Origin: an uncultured Alistipes sp.
GTDB taxonomy: Bacteria > Bacteroidota > Bacteroidia > Bacteroidales > UBA932
NCBI GenBank assembly: GCA_902388455.1
Contig: CABMPD010000004.1
Span: forward strand, 62,001 to 126,000
DNA: 64,000 bases
Reading direction: 5' to 3'
The position numbers and the translations under genes are program-made. Numbering within the stretch: position 1 is the first letter of the stretch; every line of letters begins with the position of its first letter. A model generated the notes under the pieces. The model had not been told where the DNA came from. It was given only the letters and a program-made list of their open reading frames with translations, and searched no databases. Shown in pieces: positions 52,495 through 60,478 of the stretch.

Positions 52495-54909
52495 ATGAAT
52501 ATGAACATGCCATACCGCTTAACCGCCATCCTCCTACTGACCGCCGTATCCGCGCTCTGCGCCTCGGCCTCCTCCCGCGACCTCAAGGGAAAAGTGACCG
52601 ACCCGTCCGGAGCTCCCGTTGAGTCGGCGCTCATCGTCCTGATGTCCGGGGCAGACAGCACCGTCATGGATTTTACATACGCCGACACCTCCGGATTCTT
52701 CTCGCTTGACGGTATTTCCGACGGGGCATTTGTGGAAGTATCCTTCATAGGATTTGAAAAGGTCCTGAGACCGGTGACTGAGGATTTCCTGACCATAGTC
52801 CTGGAGCCGTCCGTGGAGCGGCTGGACGAGGTGACAGTTACCGCCAGCAGGGGGCTTGTGGACAGGCGTCCGGGCAGGCTGGTCTACTCGCCTCCGGCAG
52901 AGGTGGCCGCTGCGGTAAACGCATACACCATATTGGGATACGCGCCGCTTGTGACCGTCAACCGTGAAAACGTCTCGGTGGTAGGCGGGAAGAGCGCTGA
53001 GATATGGATAGACGGCCGTAAGCCTGTGATGGGGCAGGAGGCGGCAATGGACATCCTGCGCAACACCTCCGCTGACAAAATCGAGAAAATCGAAGTCGTC
53101 ACATCTCCCGGAGCATCCTACAGGGCCGCCGTCGGCAAGGCCGTAATCAACATCGTGTACAAGAAGGAACCGGGCCGGGGATTTGACGGAAGTGCCAGTG
53201 TAGAAGGCATGTACCAATTCAATAAAGTCTCACCCCGGGTGTCCCTGAACCTAGGCTATGCCGGGGAGAAACTGATCGTCTCGGGCAACATCGGGTTCCG
53301 CAACACCAGCTCCCTTCTGGAGCAGGACGACGCCTATCACTACCGCGACACCGATGAGGACATCAGCTACATATCCAGCACCCGCCGCAACAACTGGCTG
53401 CTCAACGGCAATCTGAACCTGAGCTATGATTTCAATTCCAAGAACCGGCTGGGAGCATCGCTCGCCCTCGGAGGAGCCTGGCAGGACAGCGACGGCAGCA
53501 CCTATACCGACTATGCAAGGCACGGCGCTTTGGAGAGACGTACACTGGTCTCGTCTGTCTCCGACAATCCCGAGGTAAAGCCCTCGGTCGGAGCCGCACT
53601 GTACTACAACCTCAAGACTGACGACATGGGCAGCAACCTGGACATCAGCGTCAACTACTCCTCCTACAGCAGCAGTCTCCTCAACGGTACGGACATCTCC
53701 GGGACATCCTCCTCCGGGGCGGACTCTCTCTTCCAGAGCTACAGGCAGCATACCGTCCATGACTTCCGGACTGTGGAGGCAAAAGCCGTCTACGAGCATG
53801 ACTTCGAGGACGGCAGCATCCTGAAAGCCGGTCTGGAGAACTCCACGGCCTTCCTCTCCAACGACTTCCTCAGGACAGACCTGGACCTGCTGACAGGTGA
53901 CTATATCCGCAACGACCGTTACTCCAACCTTTTCCGTTACGATGAGAACATAAGCAGTGCGTACATATCCTACGACCGGCAGTGGAACGACGTCATCTGG
54001 TCCGTCGTAGGAGTAAGAGGCGAATACACCGGCATCAAGGGCGACCTCAGGACCACCGGGGAGACCTTCCGCCAGAGCTACCTCAACGTCTTCCCCTCCG
54101 CAAGCCTCATGTTCGACCTCGCGGAAGGCATGCACAGCATCTCCGTGGACTACGCCATGGGCATCGAAAGACCGTTCTACTCCGACCTCAACCCCTTCGA
54201 GACATGGACGACCGAGAACACGTTCACCTCCGGCAACATCCGCTTAGGACCCTCCCTGTCCCACGAGGTGACCCTGACTTACGCCCTGATGTTCGATTAC
54301 ATGGTGGGAGTCAGCTATTACCGGCTCTCGGACGCCATGTTCGACTATGACGAGTATGTCGGAGGGAACATTATGAAGACTTCCGTAGGCAACTTCGGCA
54401 CAAACGACATCGTCATGTTCTTTCTGAACCTGAACCAGAGCATGTTCAACGGAATATGGCAGATTACGGTCGATGCCGGGGCCGACTACGAGAGTGTCCG
54501 GGCCAATATCGCCGGTGACGATATGTCCTACACAGTCTGGAGCTGGTCTGCAGGAATAAAGAACCTCATCAACCTGTCAAGAAATCACGGCATCAACATG
54601 TCCCTGAACTACAGCTACGCCTCCCCCACGAGATCCCTGACATGGGAAATCCCGGACAGGCACCAGCTGGGTCTGTCCTTCTCCAAGCAGTTCGGTTTTG
54701 GAGGGACGATAAGCATAGACGCCATAGACATACTCGGAAGCTTCGGCCCCAGGTTCTTCTCCACGGACAGCTACTCGTACAGGCGCAACCTCCGTACCTA
54801 TCCCGGAATCTTCATACTCACTTACAGGCAGACCTTCGGGGACAAATTTGTCAGGAAGGCGTCGAACCGCTCCGCCGGAGGACTTCAGGGCAGGATAAAA
54901 GGCGAATGA
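52495..54909 (+). CDS. TonB-receptor-like outer membrane beta-barrel protein
   Basis: 804 residues: a signal peptide (ending SASS), a CarboxypepD-regulatory-like beta domain (about 27-105; LKGKVTDPSGAPVESA), a plug-like domain (about 115-225), and a long beta-barrel ending in an aromatic-rich strand pattern. It is of the SusC-unrelated 'outer membrane beta-barrel' type (OMP_b-brl_3), and no SusD neighbour is present. The ligand is unknown. The start at 52495 follows the -7 box; longer frames contain no signal peptide. It precedes a membrane-bound TPR/HTH regulator, perhaps its sensor. Confidence 0.82.
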   Translation: MNMNMPYRLTAILLLTAVSALCASASSRDLKGKVTDPSGAPVESALIVLMSGADSTVMDFTYADTSGFFSLDGISDGAFVEVSFIGFEKVLRPVTEDFLTIVLEPSVERLDEVTVTASRGLVDRRPGRLVYSPPAEVAAAVNAYTILGYAPLVTVNRENVSVVGGKSAEIWIDGRKPVMGQEAAMDILRNTSADKIEKIEVVTSPGASYRAAVGKAVINIVYKKEPGRGFDGSASVEGMYQFNKVSPRVSLNLGYAGEKLIVSGNIGFRNTSSLLEQDDAYHYRDTDEDISYISSTRRNNWLLNGNLNLSYDFNSKNRLGASLALGGAWQDSDGSTYTDYARHGALERRTLVSSVSDNPEVKPSVGAALYYNLKTDDMGSNLDISVNYSSYSSSLLNGTDISGTSSSGADSLFQSYRQHTVHDFRTVEAKAVYEHDFEDGSILKAGLENSTAFLSNDFLRTDLDLLTGDYIRNDRYSNLFRYDENISSAYISYDRQWNDVIWSVVGVRGEYTGIKGDLRTTGETFRQSYLNVFPSASLMFDLAEGMHSISVDYAMGIERPFYSDLNPFETWTTENTFTSGNIRLGPSLSHEVTLTYALMFDYMVGVSYYRLSDAMFDYDEYVGGNIMKTSVGNFGTNDIVMFFLNLNQSMFNGIWQITVDAGADYESVRANIAGDDMSYTVWSWSAGIKNLINLSRNHGINMSLNYSYASPTRSLTWEIPDRHQLGLSFSKQFGFGGTISIDAIDILGSFGPRFFSTDSYSYRRNLRTYPGIFILTYRQTFGDKFVRKASNRSAGGLQGRIKGE

Positions 54910-54925
54910 TGACGGGATTTCATGC

Positions 54926-54933
54926 TATCTTTG
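54926..54933 (+). promoter_or_regulatory. -7 element for the TPR regulator gene
   Basis: TATCTTTG followed by C ends five bases before the ATG at 54938, implying a leaderless mRNA. Confidence 0.55.
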
Positions 54934-54937
54934 CAGC

Positions 54938-56689
54938 ATGAAAACTCTATACCTGATAGTACTGCTCTGCTCACTGTGCTCGTGCACAGGCAGGCACCTG
55001 AGCCGGTATCCTGAGCTTGCCGCCGCGGACTCCCTGATGATGACGGATCCGCAGGGTGCCCTCGGCATTCTGAGCGGTATCGACAGTGCGGAGATCGGGA
55101 GAATGGACAGAGAGGAGCGTGCATTCCATACCCTGCTCATGACGGAGGCGGAGTATAAGAATTACCTGCCTGTAGCAGAGGACACAGCGGTGTCGGAAGC
55201 AGTAAGTTATTACCGCCGCCGCGGACCGGAAGAACTGCTGGCCCGTGCGCTGGTCATGCAGGGGGCTGTGCTCTCGGAGCGAGGCGACGCGGAGGGTGCG
55301 ATGCTCGCCTATAAGGAGGCGGAGCCCTTGGTCGAGCGCATGGGCGACATGGAGCAGTTAGGCTTGCTCCACACCCGTATAGCCTCGCTCTACAGAAGTA
55401 GTTTTGTGAACGAACCGGAGGCTATTCTCAGGTATAGGAAAGCTCTCGAGTGCTTTGAGAAAGCAGAACAGCCCGAACGTATTATGTCTGCCCATCTTTC
55501 TCTGTCCAGAATATTGATGATTGACTCAGTAGACAAAGCCATTCCTCATTTGGAGAAGGCATTGTCAATGGCAGAGCAGTATGATAATCGACTCTGTGGC
55601 CTCTCTGCATTTGACCTTCTCTGTTATGTCTATGAACCTGATGACGATGCAAGGAAAATCTTAGACTTGATCAAGAGAGCCTTCTCACGGTATGGGGAGA
55701 CACCTCAAAATATTGCCGAAGAGAGCCTATATAATGATTTTCAATATCTTACCACAAAATGCTATGTTGGTTTAAAGATAGCAGACTCTGCCCGGTTCTA
55801 TTGTGAATCTATTAAGGCCTACAGTCAGACGGACAGTCTTCTAATCTACTCGCTTTTTAAAGATATTGCAGAGTTGGAAAATAACAATGATGACATATTG
55901 ATAAACCAAAGTCACGCACATAGAATCGAGCTGGCACTACTTGGGGAAGGCTACGAATCTCAGCTCCGGGACTCGGAACTGCGGTATGACCACTCCCGGC
56001 TCGAGGCGGAGCTGTACAGACGGGACAGGAGTATCCTGCTGCTTACCGTCATTTTCCTTCTGTCAGGCGCGGCGGTGGCAGCTGTGATCTTCCTCCTCAG
56101 GACAATGCTCCGGCGGCAGAGGGCCGAGGCCCGCAGGTTCAAGGCCCTGGCGGATATCCGCGGGAAGGAGCTGGACCGTCAGACAGCGGAGAGCAACAGC
56201 CTTCGTGAGGAGAAAATCCATGAGGAGGAGGCAAGAAAATCCATGGAGCAGATGTTCCGCCGCTATGCTGCTGCCAACAGCGGCCTGATGCGGTTCTACA
56301 ACCTTACCTACAGTACCATGCGTAAGATCATCGACATCTACGACATCCATCAGAGCAATCCCGCTCACCTTCTTGACAAATCCGTGGACGTCGCCCGCGA
56401 CTTCATCCGCGGCATCAACACCTACGGTGACGCGAGCACCCTGATAGACACCGTGTACCCGGGGTTCCTCAGCGGACTGTTCTCGGAATATCCCGGCCTG
56501 TCGAAGGACGAGCGGTACCTTATAATCCTCACCTGCCTCGGATATCCCGCCAGCACATTGTGCACCATCCTCGACATCAGCGAGACCAACCTCAGCACGC
56601 GCAAGACCAGGCTCGCCCGTAAAATGGGCCTTGACGGCAGCCTCGCAAAGTACCTCAGCAGCCGCTTGGCCGCCTGGGGAAAGCGGTAA
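54938..56689 (+). CDS. Membrane-anchored TPR protein with C-terminal DNA-binding-like domain
   Basis: 583 residues: a signal peptide with lipobox-like LCSLCSC (Cys16), TPR helices (about 60-340), one transmembrane helix (about 367-390), a coiled-coil linker, and a C-terminal helical domain with LDISETNLSTRKTRLARKMG, resembling a helix-turn-helix. Proteins of this layout are common regulators in Bacteroidetes that sense in the periplasm and bind DNA inside. Codon usage changes sharply between about 55395 and 55960, which is much more AT-rich than the flanks. The partner is probably the adjacent receptor. Confidence 0.78.
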   Translation: MKTLYLIVLLCSLCSCTGRHLSRYPELAAADSLMMTDPQGALGILSGIDSAEIGRMDREERAFHTLLMTEAEYKNYLPVAEDTAVSEAVSYYRRRGPEELLARALVMQGAVLSERGDAEGAMLAYKEAEPLVERMGDMEQLGLLHTRIASLYRSSFVNEPEAILRYRKALECFEKAEQPERIMSAHLSLSRILMIDSVDKAIPHLEKALSMAEQYDNRLCGLSAFDLLCYVYEPDDDARKILDLIKRAFSRYGETPQNIAEESLYNDFQYLTTKCYVGLKIADSARFYCESIKAYSQTDSLLIYSLFKDIAELENNNDDILINQSHAHRIELALLGEGYESQLRDSELRYDHSRLEAELYRRDRSILLLTVIFLLSGAAVAAVIFLLRTMLRRQRAEARRFKALADIRGKELDRQTAESNSLREEKIHEEEARKSMEQMFRRYAAANSGLMRFYNLTYSTMRKIIDIYDIHQSNPAHLLDKSVDVARDFIRGINTYGDASTLIDTVYPGFLSGLFSEYPGLSKDERYLIILTCLGYPASTLCTILDISETNLSTRKTRLARKMGLDGSLAKYLSSRLAAWGKR

Positions 56690-56830
56690 TTGCGTCCGCA
56701 CCTACGGTGATGTGACCTTTAAAATGTGGAAGCATGTAGGGTGTATGTGCTTGTATAAAAGCAGTTTGATGCTTGAAAGCCGCGCTGTGGCCCGTGATTT
56801 TATTTTTATCTTGCCGGAACTTTTCCATAT

Positions 56831-56838
56831 TATATTTG
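56831..56838 (+). promoter_or_regulatory. -7 element for the small outer-membrane protein gene
   Basis: TATATTTG followed by C, 31 bases before the ATG at 56869. Confidence 0.6.
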
Positions 56839-56868
56839 CGGCCTGAACCATATAACCGAATCAGAATC

Positions 56869-57651
56869 ATGAGCAAGCTTTCATTACTGTACGCGGCCAT
56901 CACAATATGCATGTTTGCCGCAGTGTGTAATCCCGCCGTCCTTACAGCGCAGAACACTGTCAGACTCTACGGCGGCATCGGTTACTGGGGACTCTATTCC
57001 GAGTACTCCGGTCCGGCAGCCGGCGGCGGAGTGAACTTCGGGCAGAGATACCGAGCCACAGCTGTCTACGGATTCAGCTATCAGAGAGACTTAGTGCGCA
57101 GATTGTCCCTGGAGCTGGACGTACAGAACTCCTACCGCAACACGTTTCCGGACATCGCGGATGCTCCGGCCGTCACCACGACGGACAGCCCTGGAGGCTA
57201 TGAGGGTCTTGCCGATATGCCGTCTGTGCGCGACTATATCGACCGGTGGATAGCGGCGGGGAATGACCCCAACAATCTCACGTGGCTGCGTCACAACTCC
57301 CTGGCCGTCTCGGTCCGTCCAGTCTTCCATATGATCGACACCGAGCATCACCGCTTCTCCGCCTATGCCGGCATCGGATGGTACTTTGCCGACGGCCTCT
57401 GCTTTGAGACGGCGGCCCTGTTCCCGGAGATCGAGCCCGAAAACTACACCGCCTCCACCTGGCAGTACCATGTCTCCGGCCTGACAGGCAACGCGGGCCT
57501 GCGCTATGAGTACACCTTCCTCGAGCACTACATGGTCGGCCTGGACGCAGGAGTGACATTCAACGACAGCGGCGCCCCCTGGCAGGATGACCGCACCATG
57601 CTCACTGCCACGGATGCCCGTGCGCTGGTGTACGTGGGTTTCAGATTCTAA
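56869..57651 (+). CDS. Small outer-membrane beta-barrel-like protein, unknown function
   Basis: 260 residues with a signal peptide ending VLTAQ and alternating aromatic/hydrophobic strands (for example TVRLYGGIGYWGLYSEYSG and a final LVYVGFRF). The C-terminal Phe and strand pattern indicate an 8- to 10-stranded outer-membrane barrel. It is unrelated to a named family as far as I can see. The start is the first ATG after the promoter; earlier frame has no signal peptide. Confidence 0.7.
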   Translation: MSKLSLLYAAITICMFAAVCNPAVLTAQNTVRLYGGIGYWGLYSEYSGPAAGGGVNFGQRYRATAVYGFSYQRDLVRRLSLELDVQNSYRNTFPDIADAPAVTTTDSPGGYEGLADMPSVRDYIDRWIAAGNDPNNLTWLRHNSLAVSVRPVFHMIDTEHHRFSAYAGIGWYFADGLCFETAALFPEIEPENYTASTWQYHVSGLTGNAGLRYEYTFLEHYMVGLDAGVTFNDSGAPWQDDRTMLTATDARALVYVGFRF

Positions 57652-57911
57652 ATTTACCTCGAATGGAGAAAAGCATCCTCGCAGCGGCAACGGTAAGTGC
57701 TGCAGCACCTGCTTTTTGTAAAAGGCCGATAAATAAGAACTTACAAAAGTAACGAGAGCTTTTCGTACACCCCGAAGTGTCCGAAAAGAACACGTTGAAA
57801 ATAGAACGTATTGATAGTGAGGTTATTGTAATTTTATGCCGTGTATCTGCTTACCGTTGTCTGAAATCGATAAAGAGCGGCTTGCGGCATGTTCGGAGCG
57901 AAGCGACCAAG

Positions 57912-57966
57912 CCTCCCCTCAGGGGAGGTTTGGAGGGGGTAGAAAAGAGAAAATGCGCAGCATTTT
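57912..57966. repeat. Two hairpins in the gap before tRNA-Ser
   Basis: CCTCCCCT-C-AGGGGAGG (57912-57928) and AAAATGC-GCA-GCATTTT (57950-57966) are perfect inverted repeats, with a G-rich run between them. The rest of the gap from 57652 shows no coding frame that I would support; a GTGCTGCAGCAC palindrome lies near 57698. Confidence 0.55.
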
Positions 57967-57986
57967 CATCCCTCCGCCCCCGCACT

Positions 57987-58019
57987 AAAAAAGCCCGCAG
58001 CAACGCTGCAGGCTTTTTT
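57987..58019. terminator. Terminator after tRNA-Ser
   Basis: AAAAAAGCC-GCAGC paired with GCTGC-GGCTTTTTT (one mismatched position on each side, three-base loop AAC). On the minus strand it follows the tRNA by five bases. The A/T runs allow function in both directions. Confidence 0.85.
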
Positions 58020-58023
58020 AGTG

Positions 58024-58108
58024 CGGAGGCGGAGGGATTCGAACCCCCGGAACGTTGCCGTTCAACAGTTTTCAAGACTGCCGCCATCGACCACTCGGCC
58101 ACACCTCC
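58024..58108 (-). tRNA. tRNA-Ser(UGA)
   Basis: 85 bases. The acceptor arm GGAGGTG pairs with CGCCTCC (one G-T). The anticodon loop CTTGAAA reads UGA, and the T-arm contains GGTTCGAATCC. A long variable arm, as expected for serine tRNA, lies between. The discriminator is G and the following bases are CA, so CCA is not encoded. A -7 box lies upstream and a strong terminator directly downstream. Confidence 0.95.
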
Positions 58109-58135
58109 ATGTCCCTTCATTTCTGAATCGGGCGG

Positions 58136-58143
58136 CAAAGATA
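58136..58143 (-). promoter_or_regulatory. -7 element of the tRNA-Ser promoter
   Basis: TATCTTTG followed by C, with TTG (58165-58163) 19 bases upstream. Transcription would start about 20 bases before the tRNA. Confidence 0.65.
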
Positions 58144-58188
58144 TGTAAATTTTCCTAATCAGCAAAATTATCTGTAGGGCAATTTTGC

Positions 58189-59880
58189 CTACCGCGGCAC
58201 GTCCTCGTATATGATCCTGTCCTGCTCGGCGATTCTCTTCGGTACGGCTCCGATGACCTGATTCAGTTCATCTATGGAAAGAGCATTGAGCGGTTTGCCG
58301 AATTTTTTCTGCGAGTAATTGTCCCTGGCGGTGTCGTAGGCCTTGTCCATTGCGTTTCGGATCTGGACGTAGACCTCCGGGGACGAGTCTCTGTTGAATC
58401 CGATGCTGAATATTCCCAGGAACTGATCCGCATCTGTATCTGTGCGGATACCCTGTTCCATGATTATCCCGACGGCTTTTTCCGGAATTTCTTCCAGTGT
58501 CACCTGATATCCGTCCATCATGATCCTGTCGTTGCTGTTCACGCGGATCTGGTGGAAATATTTCCGATTGGCAGAGGTTACGGGAATGACTGTCGAAATC
58601 TCCTCATTGTCGCTGATGGCCGGAGGCAGTATGTGTACTGATTCTGCGGACAGTACCGCACCGCCGCCAAGGTCTGCCGTGTAGCGGACTCTTAGGAGGC
58701 CGGCCTTCCGGAGGCTGTTTTTTACGTCGGTCACGGCCCCCATGTCGGTGCCGCCGGAGATTTCAATCTCAGCAATGGTGGGCTTGCCGGCAGCGATTCT
58801 GTCTGCAATGGCTTTGTCTATGTCCTCAGATCTGTATTGCTGACCGTCGATTGTCAGCATATCTTTCGATACAGTGATGGTCAGTACGCTGTCCTGCGCG
58901 GCGGAGACTGCGTCCGGAGAAGTGCTGTGAGTGCCGGTTGCCGTAGCGGAGACGGCACTCTTCTGTGTCTGATCCTTGGTCCCGCAGCCGAACGCGAGGA
59001 AAGTGGCGGTGAGCAGCGGGAGGGCGGCGGCCAGCCTCAGTGAGGCGTAGCGGCCGAGTCGTGTCTTTGTCATCATAATAAACCGTTTTTTAGTGAGTGA
59101 GTGATTCAACCCGCTGGATATATCCGGATTATAACCAAAGAGTTGCTTGAAGATGGCTGTTCTATATAGAGTCAGGTCATTTCCTTCGTTGAGAACGTCG
59201 CGGTCGGCCTCCCATTCCTGCACCTCCTTCAGGTCCTTCTCGGCTATCCACAGGAAGGGGTTGAACCACAGGAGGCTGCGCAGGAAGGAAAGGACGAGCC
59301 TCTCGTAGGAATGCCGGTGCCGGACGTGGCTGGCTTCGTGGGAGAGAATCATCCGGCGCTCGGAGGGGCTGTAGTTGAAGCCCATGTAGACCGTCCGCAG
59401 GAAGGAGAACGGAGTCTGTATCTTCCCGCTTTCGGCTAAGGTCCAGTCCTCCATGCGGGTCAGGCGGGCTCCCCGGCGCAGGCGGCGTATCCGTATGATA
59501 TTCAGGATTATCAGGACAATAGAGGCTGCGGCAGTCCCTCCGTAGACGGCAGCGGCCGTTTTCAGGACAATGGCCTTTGCGGAGGTTTTCCGGGAGGTGG
59601 CGGCGGCATCCTCTGCCGTGACCGCGCCGTAGCCTCCGTCCTCCGGGAGCAGGCTCCCCCGGAATTCGTGGAGTACGGCCGTCCCCTCTGCTGCGGGCTC
59701 CGGGGCGGGGGAGTACAGCGGCACGTCGAGGGCGGGGATGAGGGCTGCGAGCAGCATTGTCCCGACGATGTATGCCCGGCACAGCCTGTAGCCGACCTTT
59801 CCTGCCAGCAGCCACCGGTAAAGGACAAGGAACAGGCCGCTGCAGATCAATACCTCTATTATGTATTCGACAGTCTTCAT
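58189..59880 (-). CDS. M56 (BlaR1-like) membrane peptidase with ExbD-like C-terminal domains
   Basis: 563 residues: three to four membrane helices (about 7-25, 35-55, 100-120, 280-300) and the gluzincin site HEASH near residue 183, followed by EVQEWEAD. After the last helix there is no penicillin-sensing domain. Instead the periplasmic part (about 325-563) resembles ExbD/TolR: ISGGTDMGAVTDVKNSLRKAG and a second stretch with VRVNSNDRIMMDG-like and SQKKFGKPLNALS motifs typical of Bacteroidetes ExbD. The upstream BlaI-like gene is five bases away. A long alternative frame running to 60297 is antisense to blaI's frame and rejected. Confidence 0.82.
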   Translation of the reverse strand: MKTVEYIIEVLICSGLFLVLYRWLLAGKVGYRLCRAYIVGTMLLAALIPALDVPLYSPAPEPAAEGTAVLHEFRGSLLPEDGGYGAVTAEDAAATSRKTSAKAIVLKTAAAVYGGTAAASIVLIILNIIRIRRLRRGARLTRMEDWTLAESGKIQTPFSFLRTVYMGFNYSPSERRMILSHEASHVRHRHSYERLVLSFLRSLLWFNPFLWIAEKDLKEVQEWEADRDVLNEGNDLTLYRTAIFKQLFGYNPDISSGLNHSLTKKRFIMMTKTRLGRYASLRLAAALPLLTATFLAFGCGTKDQTQKSAVSATATGTHSTSPDAVSAAQDSVLTITVSKDMLTIDGQQYRSEDIDKAIADRIAAGKPTIAEIEISGGTDMGAVTDVKNSLRKAGLLRVRYTADLGGGAVLSAESVHILPPAISDNEEISTVIPVTSANRKYFHQIRVNSNDRIMMDGYQVTLEEIPEKAVGIIMEQGIRTDTDADQFLGIFSIGFNRDSSPEVYVQIRNAMDKAYDTARDNYSQKKFGKPLNALSIDELNQVIGAVPKRIAEQDRIIYEDVPR

Positions 59881-59885
59881 GTCTT

Positions 59886-60269
59886 TTATTTGCCTGAGTT
59901 GAGGATCCTTAGGATCTCGTCGGTCTCCTCCACCGAGATGGACTTCTGCGAGGAGAAGAAGTTGACCATCCGGCTGACGGATCCGTCGAAGAAGTTGTCC
60001 AGCACCGTGCGCATGTAGGTGCCGGTGTACTCTTCCTTCGCCACGAGCGGGAAGTACTCGTAGGTCCGTCCGTAGGCCTTGTGCGAGACGAAGCCCTTGC
60101 TTTCCAGTATCCGCACGATGGTAGATACAGTGTTGTAGGCCGGCCGCGGCTCCGGCATCTCCTCCAGGATGTCGTGTACCAGCACCTTTCCCTTCTTCCA
60201 GATTACCTGCATTATCTCGAGCTCGGCGCGTGTGAGCTCCTGCCGTTCTTCCTTGACTATTTTTGCCAT
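59886..60269 (-). CDS. BlaI/MecI family transcriptional repressor
   Basis: 127 residues: an N-terminal winged-helix domain (LTRAELEIMQVIWKKG, then YNTVSTIVRILESKGFV as recognition helix) and a C-terminal dimerisation helix region. Cleavage by the neighbouring M56 peptidase normally inactivates it. The start at 60269 matches the family. Tandem AACTAAA half-sites in the promoter (60306-60341) are likely operators, giving autoregulation of the pair. Confidence 0.93.
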   Translation of the reverse strand: MAKIVKEERQELTRAELEIMQVIWKKGKVLVHDILEEMPEPRPAYNTVSTIVRILESKGFVSHKAYGRTYEYFPLVAKEEYTGTYMRTVLDNFFDGSVSRMVNFFSSQKSISVEETDEILRILNSGK

Positions 60270-60296
60270 GATGTGTGTAGTTTCTATTTCCGACCA

Positions 60297-60341
60297 CAAA
60301 GCTATAACTAAATTTTTAAATATGCAACTAAATCTTTAGTT
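60297..60341 (-). promoter_or_regulatory. Promoter and operator of the BlaI/M56 pair
   Basis: Minus strand TTG (60327-60325), 20 bases, TAGCTTTG (60304-60297). A perfect dyad AACTAAA-TC-TTTAGTT (60326-60341) overlaps the -33 element, and a further AACTAAA at 60306-60312 lies exactly 20 bp away. Dyads of this kind are the usual BlaI/MecI target style. Confidence 0.6.
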
Positions 60342-60356
60342 AATTTCACCACCCTT

Positions 60357-60396
60357 CCGCCACGGCAGTAAAATCCGCGATTCGGTGCCGTTGTGG
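60357..60396. repeat. 40-bp interrupted palindrome, copy 3
   Basis: CCGCCACGGCAG, 16 bases, then GTGCCGTTGTGG. It matches the two copies near 17 kb in arm sequence and spacer length, 43 kb away, in the intergenic region between blaI and a DUF2490-like gene. Confidence 0.65.
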
Positions 60397-60478
60397 GAGT
60401 GCTTTCAGGGTGTGAGTGGAAGTGGGAGAAGAAATGGGTCCAGCCGATAGTCCCGGACGGGGTCAGTCCCGTTCTAAC

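Noticed and set aside
57690..57725. GTGCTGCAGCAC plus T run as a terminator of the small outer-membrane gene
   Set aside because: The palindrome has no loop of its own and the T run is offset by several bases, so the hairpin is weak.
59881..60297. N-terminal extension of the M56 peptidase frame up to 60297
   Set aside because: The extension overlaps blaI in another frame and is Arg/Gly-rich, unlike a membrane protein start; the membrane helix begins right after the ATG at 59880.
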